Shown here in pieces: positions 59,901-64,000 of a DNA stretch of 64,000 nt. Under the pieces are notes generated by a model. It saw nothing but the letters and a program-made list of their open reading frames with translations, ran no database searches and was not told where the DNA came from. This DNA comes from Capitulum mitella. Its lineage: Eukaryota > Arthropoda > Thecostraca > Pollicipedomorpha > Pollicipedidae. Numbering within the stretch: the stretch's first letter is position 1; each line of letters starts with the position of its first letter. The position numbers were made by a program, and so were the translations under genes. The stretch spans positions 22,081,324-22,145,323 of the forward strand of contig CP099839.1 in NCBI GenBank assembly GCA_030062745.1, given 5' to 3'.

Positions 59901-61939
59901 GCCGCGCCTGCCGGGCGGCGACCTCCCGCGCCGGCGGCCGGCCACCCACCTGCCGTTTTCGTTGGGCACCTTGTGGCCGGCGTTGGACGGCCGGGTGCCG
60001 CTGCCCACGTAGAAATAGGCGTCTGAAACGGGTGGCGGCGGGTCAGCACGTTGTCGGCACGACGGTGGAGCGTCGCATCACATCGCATCACGGCGGCCGG
60101 ACCGTCGGGCCGCACTGCGAGCTCGGCAGCGCCGACGACGGACCAGCCGCACGCTTTCTAAACGGATCGGCAGAGTAGGCGGCAGCGAAGACGGCAGAAG
60201 GGTTGACGGTGCGCTGCTGGTGAGAGACTTGAAGAGGAGGGGGAAGGGGGGTGAGGCCTTGATGGCGGGAGATTTCGTTTCGCGGGAATATGTCGGCAGG
60301 TGTTGGTTATGGGGGCAGCTGGAAAAAAACGATCGGTTACAAACCGTCATGATTGATGGTCTTAACCATCTACGCGTTTCACGGACCACTGAATTTCTGT
60401 GACAAATAGGTCAGCATGGTTACGGCCGCCACGGCCCATAAACCACATCGGATTCCCTAATCTGCGATTAGTCACAGCCTTCCGAAAAGGCGGCGCCATC
60501 ATCGCGGTTTAATAGTCGCGGATTACCGCACGACCCGACTAATGACCCACGACAGTCCGGCCGACCGAGCCGGCGGCGGCGCGCGGAGAGGGCCGGAGGC
60601 AGCGGCAGGTCGAGCGAAACCAAGACAGCGCCTCCCGGCGGCGGAAAGGCAGCGCCCGCCCCGGCCACCGTCCCGGAACACGGTTCTCCGCGGCGCCGCC
60701 GAGGACCGTGGGGAACCGCGGGGGACCGTCAGGGACCTCCGGTTACCTCCTCCGCGGCGCCGCAGAGGAGGTAACCGGAGGTCCCTGACGCCACACTGGC
60801 TGACTGAGGAGAGGCTTCTGACTCCACCGCGGCTTTGGGACCGAGCTCTCAAGCTACAATGACTGAGTAAACGGAGCCGTCTGGCGTCGCACGGGCTGAG
60901 CCCGCAGAGGCTCCTGACGTCAGTCGGTTTTAGGCTACATAGGCACCTGACGTCGTTCGGTCCTAGTCGACAGAGGCCCAGACATCGTTCTGTCTGGGCC
61001 TATATGGCACGCGTCCCTCGATATGAGCCCGCCGTGGCCCATGACATCACCAATGTACCGGCCCAGCCGCTAAAAAAGGAACGTGGATTTTTATCGAGCT
61101 CCGTCAACATCATCAGCTGCCCAGGCTGCTTCTGTTTTTGTTGGGTGAGATTATTATTAGCAGGAAAGCGCAGCAACGTGAGGTTCCACGTGGAGCTCAT
61201 AACATTTCTTTTTTAGGGAGAGAAAGTAAACGACGTAAGTGAACCAATCGTCAAGTAAGGGACAAAATTTGAAGTAAGTAAAAACTAGAGGCTGAATGAT
61301 GATAAGAAAAAGGAAATGGACGAAAGGGAAGTTTGCGGAGAGAACGGAACTGTAAAAGTGCAACATTTGCGTGACAAAAGCTTTCACTGTTGAAAGAAGT
61401 TATGTAAAGCGTTTATGTTTATATCTGTCGTATCGTCCTAAAACTCAGTTAACTTACGCATCGGCAGTATATCTTCAGCATTGTAAGCATTGCTTGCAAA
61501 ACGTCCGTCGTCACTGTTGATGTCATTTCTGCGGTTGAGCACGTGTTGGAAAACCGCGGCGTTGCATGCAGTTCCCAGGCTCGGCCGCCATTATGACGTG
61601 AAAAACAGCCGCACATTGGCCCGGGGAGTTACACCAAAAGAATGATGCCCTGAAGGGGAGCCGACGCTATTGCGACGTTGTGTTTCATTTGCATTTTGGC
61701 GCCATTCCAGGAATCATAGCGCATTCGTCATCAGACTGGCGTCGTTGGAAAAAGAACATTAAAAGCCACGGTACCAGGAAGCCACTCTCCAGCGGTCTCA
61801 CCTGGGCCCTGTCCGTCGTAGTTGAAGTTGCGGATGTGCAGTGTCCTGGAGTCGACGGCGTAGACGTCACCGCGCACGCCATGCTCCAGGGTCTTCAGCG
61901 ATCCCAGCTTCTTGCCATAGTACTGGGACGAGACGAGCC
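36357..61939 (-). CDS. Knickkopf/Skeletor-family cuticle protein, 13 exons (5' end missing)
   Basis: Minus-strand exons from 5' to 3': 61802-61939, 59950-60022, 58370-58478, 56898-57066, 54979-55241, 44454-44553, 43425-43609, 42365-42973, 40595-40825, 39927-40016, 37323-39620, 36726-36834 and 36357-36526. Every junction phase agrees, giving about 1513 aa plus a missing N-terminus. Two DM13 domains lie at about 9-125 and 125-235 (YAVDSRTLHIRNFNYDGQGP, DAYFYVGSGTRPS, VQWVSVWCKAYSVDFGNV; then DAHFWVGKGPKPS, YLSVWCRQFNADFGHV). A DOMON domain lies at about 255-395 (EVRWAVAGQSIVMQL, EDGQYMAFGLSG). A cupredoxin-like domain lies at about 450-650 (WYVNGLLIPEVHVVRGQTYTF, KYHPFYITDDPEGGY, VYYQCFTHRFLGWKI). 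Exon 11 adds 766 Pro-rich codons. The end (SALWQIMSPLLLLTLARWPN) looks like a GPI signal or membrane tail. Insect Knickkopf organises and protects chitin in new cuticle. Which paralog (Knk, Knk2 or Skeletor/Knk3) is undecided. The acceptor of exon 9 could be 30-odd bases further upstream in phase. Confidence 0.87.
37850..37985 (-). repeat. 42-bp coding repeat in the Pro-rich exon
   Basis: Within exon 11 of the Knickkopf-like gene a 14-residue unit of the form EFGPQxAPPGP repeats about four times (PDFGPQSAPPGS, EFGPQPAPPGP, EFGPQLAPPRT, EFGPDLAPPRPD), that is, 42-bp DNA units. Flanking parts of the exon have looser RPPP/RSTRPP repeats. Confidence 0.8.
40826..42364. other. Intron of the Knickkopf-like gene
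   Basis: No exon seen. An 18-base direct repeat (CGAACCTCATGCCAGGCA and a near-copy) is present at about 41201-41238. The stretch 41340-42010 contains many AGGTCA/TGACCT-like words, similar in style to the inside of the TTAA element at 17.7-18.9 kb, but I could not align the two. Confidence 0.4.
44645..44850. repeat. Degenerate GAGCATGGCAGAACA tandem repeat
   Basis: Words such as GAGCACGGCAGAGCAGAG, GAGCATGGCAGAACAGAG and GAGCGTGGCAGAACGG recur about every 15-30 bases over 200 bp. Non-coding, directly upstream (minus-strand sense) of the first DOMON exon. Confidence 0.65.
44899..44982. repeat. CT microsatellite
   Basis: Long (CT)n tract with minor interruptions, abutting element M copy 3. 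A second, weaker CT-rich tract lies at 45128-45205 on its other side. Confidence 0.85.
44986..45126 (+). mobile_element. Short TIR element family M, copy 3
   Basis: Starts GTCGCACCCAGGATTTTC and ends GGCGGCTGCGCC, with the shared core GCTGGGAAGACGATGTAC and ATGGTTTTCACGAAAA. Same orientation as copy 1. It is flanked on both sides by CT-rich tracts. Confidence 0.75.
48240..49180. promoter_or_regulatory. GC-rich intronic island with DR0 nuclear-receptor site
   Basis: A CpG-rich block inside an otherwise AT-richer intron, with no exon that fits the flanking phases. At 48325-48336 it carries TGACCTTGACCT, the reverse complement of two adjacent AGGTCA half sites. This includes TCAAGGTCA, the monomer site of FTZ-F1-type receptors. 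A GCCGCCATATTG word follows at about 48410. That it is an enhancer or alternative promoter is inference. Confidence 0.3.
50042..50281 (+). pseudogene. Tc1/mariner-type transposase fragment (HTH part)
   Basis: An open frame ending at TGA encodes an N-terminal helix-turn-helix-like stretch: RMVADFVLQNPRWKKASIARH, then PNKISRATLYKIMEKVRMN and IKRQGNGKG. This matches in style the paired HTH heads of Tc1/mariner/IS630 transposases, where a recognition helix of the form SRATLYKI is followed by a GRP-like linker. No catalytic DDE part follows, so it is a truncated remnant of about 80 residues in the large intron of the Knickkopf-like gene. The assignment rests on the motif alone. Confidence 0.5.
52163..52168 (-). 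terminator. Possible AATAAA polyadenylation signal
   Basis: The plus strand reads TTTATT, i.e. AATAAA on the minus strand, about 455 bases downstream of the stop of the YAPEP exon. It is compatible with this exon being a transcript end. Confidence 0.35.
52623..53177 (-). CDS. Tyr/Pro-rich cuticle-type terminal exon (YAPEP repeats)
   Basis: On the minus strand a TTTTCGTCTTGCAG acceptor is followed by 184 codons and a TGA (low end 52623). The product starts RGYGAAPALGYGSAP. It then has about ten hexamer-like units of the form YAPEPQ / YAPEPV / YTPQPQ / YAPQPQ and ends SGVSFRYNYGSGRN. Such Tyr/Pro/Ala repeats are typical of secreted arthropod cuticle proteins, which pack with chitin. The exon begins in phase 0, exactly the phase in which the second DM13 exon of the surrounding gene (54979-55241) ends. 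It could therefore be an alternative last exon giving a DM13-DM13-YAPEP protein without DOMON or cupredoxin. Alternatively it is the main exon of a separate nested gene. I looked for a signal-peptide exon between 53.2 and 54.9 kb and found none convincing. Coding status is strong; gene membership is open. Confidence 0.75.
   Translation of the reverse strand, partial: RGYGAAPALGYGSAPVRPYTQTGLAAAPSYAPPASPFASVGRSPYAPQPPQYAPEPQYAPEPVYAPEPVYAPEPQYAPEPQYTPQPQYAPQPQYAPEPVYAPAPPPTYAAPAPAPGPSYAPAPFTAFATHYPQPRPTYARPDTDETRPSRAYPKPASGSGSYSSFSLGGSSGVSFRYNYGSGRN
53180..53720. promoter_or_regulatory. CpG-rich block upstream of the YAPEP exon
   Basis: Very GC-rich DNA with no matching exon. On the minus strand it has an AATAAAAGA box and a TGAGGTCA half site about 60-80 bases before a GCCGCCGCCATCCTG word near 53650. 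It could be a promoter for a nested gene, or simply intronic GC-rich sequence. Confidence 0.25.
53940..54620. promoter_or_regulatory. AT-rich block with clustered TAAT cores (enhancer candidate)
   Basis: A non-repetitive, moderately AT-rich stretch with many homeodomain-like cores (CTAATTGATGAC, GTAATCATTTG, GTTATTAGTCAATG) and paired CAGCTG E-boxes. It contrasts with the GC-rich sequence on both sides and has no open frame that fits. Regulatory function is inference from word content only. Confidence 0.25.
55290..55605. repeat. 9-bp periodic GGN-ACC minisatellite
   Basis: Units such as GGAACCGGC, GGGACCGAC, GGAACCAGC and GGAGCCGGC repeat in steps of 9 (and 18/27) for about 300 bases in the intron immediately upstream of the second DM13 exon. 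The array is open in several frames only because of its period. Confidence 0.8.
56731..56768. repeat. CGTCA/CGTCG pentamer repeat
   Basis: Seven or eight pentamers alternating CGTCA and CGTCG in an intron of the Knickkopf-like gene. TGACG-type words inside resemble CRE half sites, but a simple repeat is the plainer reading. Confidence 0.75.
59819..59891. repeat. 31-bp tandem duplication beside a DM13 exon
   Basis: TCTGACACCGCCGACCAGCC and its continuation GACCAGACCAG are repeated once, with two substitutions, followed by a third partial TCTGACACC. It lies about 60 bases from the exon 59950-60022. Confidence 0.8.
60728..60789. repeat. Perfect 25-bp inverted repeat (hairpin)
   Basis: Arm 60728-60752 (GTCAGGGACCTCCGGTTACC, then TCCTC) is the exact reverse complement of 60765-60789, with a 12-base GC-only-but-one loop between them. 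A weaker related hairpin (CACGGTTCT...AGGACCGTG) lies just upstream at 60680-60710. It sits in the first visible intron of the Knickkopf-like gene; no protein is linked to it. Confidence 0.9.
60880..61001. repeat. 44-47 bp imperfect repeats ending in a hairpin
   Basis: GAGGCTCCTGACGTCAGTCGG, GGCACCTGACGTCGTTCGG and GAGGCCCAGACATCGTTC recur at about 44-47 base steps. The last one runs into an 11-base perfect inverted repeat (AGGCCCAGACA, TCGTTC loop, TGTCTGGGCCT). Confidence 0.65.
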
Positions 61940-64000
61940 CTGGGAACAGACGCAGGTGTCGTCACTGGTCAGCGGCCACCGGCCCGGCTTCTTGTCGATG
62001 CGCGGGCGCCGACGTGAGATAGTGAGCAGTGAAGAACCAGTCGGACTCTGCGACACACGATGGCGGCGAGCTTGGCTTATCGATTTCGACGCTTCGGAAA
62101 TAGCAAAAACCTTGTGGGAACAAACAGGCGGAGTCACGAACTGATAGCGAGCTGTCGACGAACAAAGCTAACGCCGTGAAAAGATGAAAGGATTGCAGCG
62201 AATCTTTGTTGTGATGACATCGTGCAGTGTAACTTTCACCGGATGTGAGACAGACGATAAAAATCCAACTGGGGCATCAACAAAATGCACAAGGAAAAGT
62301 GCTTAATGCCATGATACCAGGAAGTGTAAAATCGAATGCTACCCTCGTCTATAACAAAACCAAGAAGATGACATTGGGACGTTTTTCTAAGTGTTGTTCT
62401 AAGTGTTTTTCCAGTGTTGTGCTAAGGTTTGGCGTGGTCTGCAATGCCATTATAATATTTTTAAACAGGTCCCTTCATGTTGGATATGACCAACTAAATT
62501 TCATTTCGTCAGAGGCAGAGAAGTTCCAGCCAGTCTTGAAATGATGCCATTGAAACCAGATAATTCGGCCTTTCAGGTGTTTCAAAGTAAACGTGGTCAA
62601 AAGATCGGCACCAGACCAGGTCGGTGTCCTGCTCAGCCAGGCCAAGTCTGTGGTCTACCCGTACAGCCAGGCCAGGTCTGTGCCCTGTCCAGCCAGCCAG
62701 GCCGGGTCTGTACTCCGTGCAGACAGCCTGCCCGGGTCTGTGTCTTACTCGGACAACCAGGCCTGGTCTGTGCCCCATCCAGCCAGCCGGGCCGGGTCTG
62801 CGTCCGACCCAGCCGCGCCGTTTGCTGTCCCGTTAACCGAGCCATCCCCCCCCCTGGCTGTGACGGCAGACGTCTGCAACTGTCACCGCTGTCTGGCCGC
62901 GACCGCCGGCAGCCGCGGGCTGGAGCCGCGCCAGCAGCCGGCGGCGGCCGGCGGCGAGACGGCTGTCCAGCGGCGAGTCTGCAGGCTCGCGCTAGCCCTG
63001 CACCCGCGATTGTGCCGGCGAAGGGCCCGTCTTGTCATCGCCGGCTTTCTATTTGAGTTGGAGCGCCGGCGGTCACGAGGCGCCGCGGAGGCGGCCCGGG
63101 GGACGCGGCGCGTGTTCGGCGGGGTTCGACAGAGCCGGACCGACGGGCTGCGGAAACGGACGGTCAGCCGGCGCTTCGTCACGTGTCGCTGCCGTCCCTT
63201 CTCCCGACGGGCCTGATCGTCTCGCGAGAAAGTGGTCGGGAACTGGCATCGGCAGATGGAGACCCAGGCCGAAGTAAACATTACATAATTAAACTGATGC
63301 GTGTCGGCGTGACTACCGGCTCCAGTTGTGAAGACATTCCGACATGTAAGGCACGATCATGGATCCGATTTCTAAGCTTTGTTCTACAACTAGCTATTCT
63401 GATAATGTCTTAGGACGACTTAGTGCTTGCACGTGTTATGTAACGCAAAGTCAGCGCCTTTGCATAATATCTCAGAGAGAGCCAATTCATACGAGTGGCA
63501 TCGTGCCAGTCTGATACGGCAAAGAGCTGGCGAGCTGGGAGAAACCCAGCCCTAGATAAGACAAGATTCTCGCCGCGGTGAGTCAGCAGGAATGATGTGG
63601 TGTGGAACAGACATGTCGCTGATGCATCCCTCACCGTTGCACGATAACATCGTTTCCGCTACAGCCGCTCATGAGATAGGGATCTTTATGTGGTAGGCAC
63701 TCGGCCAAACGCGAGGCCAACGGCTACGGTCTTGTCGCACTGTCGAGAACCCTGGTTTTGTAAAAGAGGAAGAAGAAAACCCTCCTGCAGTTTGCATTCG
63801 CTTTCACTTGCTGGATCAGTCGAATGACTTGACGGAAATGAGGCGAACGCTTTCTACAGAAGCCGGTTACTCTTGTCCCGAAGTGTGAAGATTAATTGAC
63901 CAGATCTGGCTACGTTTAAACATCAAGTTGGTATACGTATAGATACTTTGACGATGCCAAACCTTAATTAAAAAATCCAATTCGGGATTGTTTTTCCATG
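61940..64000. other. Upstream part of the Knickkopf-like gene, no exon identified
   Basis: The first visible exon needs an upstream exon ending in phase 1, presumably with a signal peptide. I read the minus strand here and found no hydrophobic ATG exon with a suitable donor. A GC-rich block at 62840-63250 may be a 5' UTR or promoter, or the start may lie beyond base 64000. Confidence 0.45.
62612..62820. repeat. 30-bp minisatellite (GGTCTGTGCCCTG...GCCAGGCC)
   Basis: About six and a half units of exactly 30 bases, each starting GGTCTGT and ending CAGGCC/CGGGCC (for example at 62667, 62697, 62727 and 62757). The period is a multiple of three, so long artificial open frames occur on both strands. 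Confidence 0.85.

Noticed and set aside
62593-63216. 207-codon plus-strand frame near the right end
   Set aside because: Half is the 30-bp minisatellite and the rest is GC-rich sequence without a domain or splice partner.
1-64000. tRNA, rRNA, CRISPR arrays, and LTR or virus-like elements
   Set aside because: Looked for on both strands by motif; none was recognisable. A weak tRNA could be missed without a covariance search.

Overview
This is a piece of a eukaryotic nuclear genome with spliced genes, almost certainly from an arthropod and plausibly a crustacean. Four things point there: a Knickkopf/Skeletor-type cuticle gene, a tandem pair of DEG/ENaC (pickpocket-like) channel genes, a Tyr/Pro-rich cuticle-type exon, and a short CCTAA (TTAGG-type) telomere-like tract. 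Exons are very GC-rich and introns much less so. All gene models were built by hand from open frames, GT/AG splice sites and matching intron phases; no transcript or database search was available.

Layout: (1) 1-329 (+) is the last coding exon of a mitochondrial ornithine carrier (SLC25A15 type). (2) 330-5961 is gene-free and holds a long inverted-repeat (foldback) element at about 2590-3515. (3) 5962-8513 (+) is a complete five-exon MIF4G-domain gene of the PAIP1/CTIF/MIF4GD group. (4) 9524-19144 (+) is DEG/ENaC gene A, nine exons; its last intron contains a 1.2 kb TTAA-flanked, piggyBac-like non-autonomous element. (5) 20304-35077 (+) is DEG/ENaC gene B, four exons; its 11.7 kb second intron is packed with minisatellites, AT arrays and a decayed DNA-transposon transposase. 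(6) 36357-61939 (-) is a 13-exon Knickkopf/Skeletor-family gene (two DM13 domains, DOMON, cupredoxin-like domain, a 766-codon Pro-rich exon, hydrophobic C-terminus); its signal-peptide exon was not found and may lie beyond the window. Inside its largest intron, on the same strand, is a 185-codon YAPEP-repeat exon (52623-53177) that is in phase with the second DM13 exon. It could be an alternative last exon or a nested cuticle gene.

The two channel genes are tandem paralogs and the Knickkopf-like gene converges on them tail to tail. There is no obvious functional operon-like link: carrier, translation factor, sodium channels and cuticle organiser are ordinary neighbours in a metazoan genome. 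The most interesting items are the possible DM13-plus-YAPEP isoform, the large Pro-rich insertion in the cuticle protein, the contrast in exon structure between the two ENaC paralogs, the TTAA element, and a small family of about 150-bp inverted-terminal elements present three times. No retroviral, LTR or Polinton-like element was recognised.
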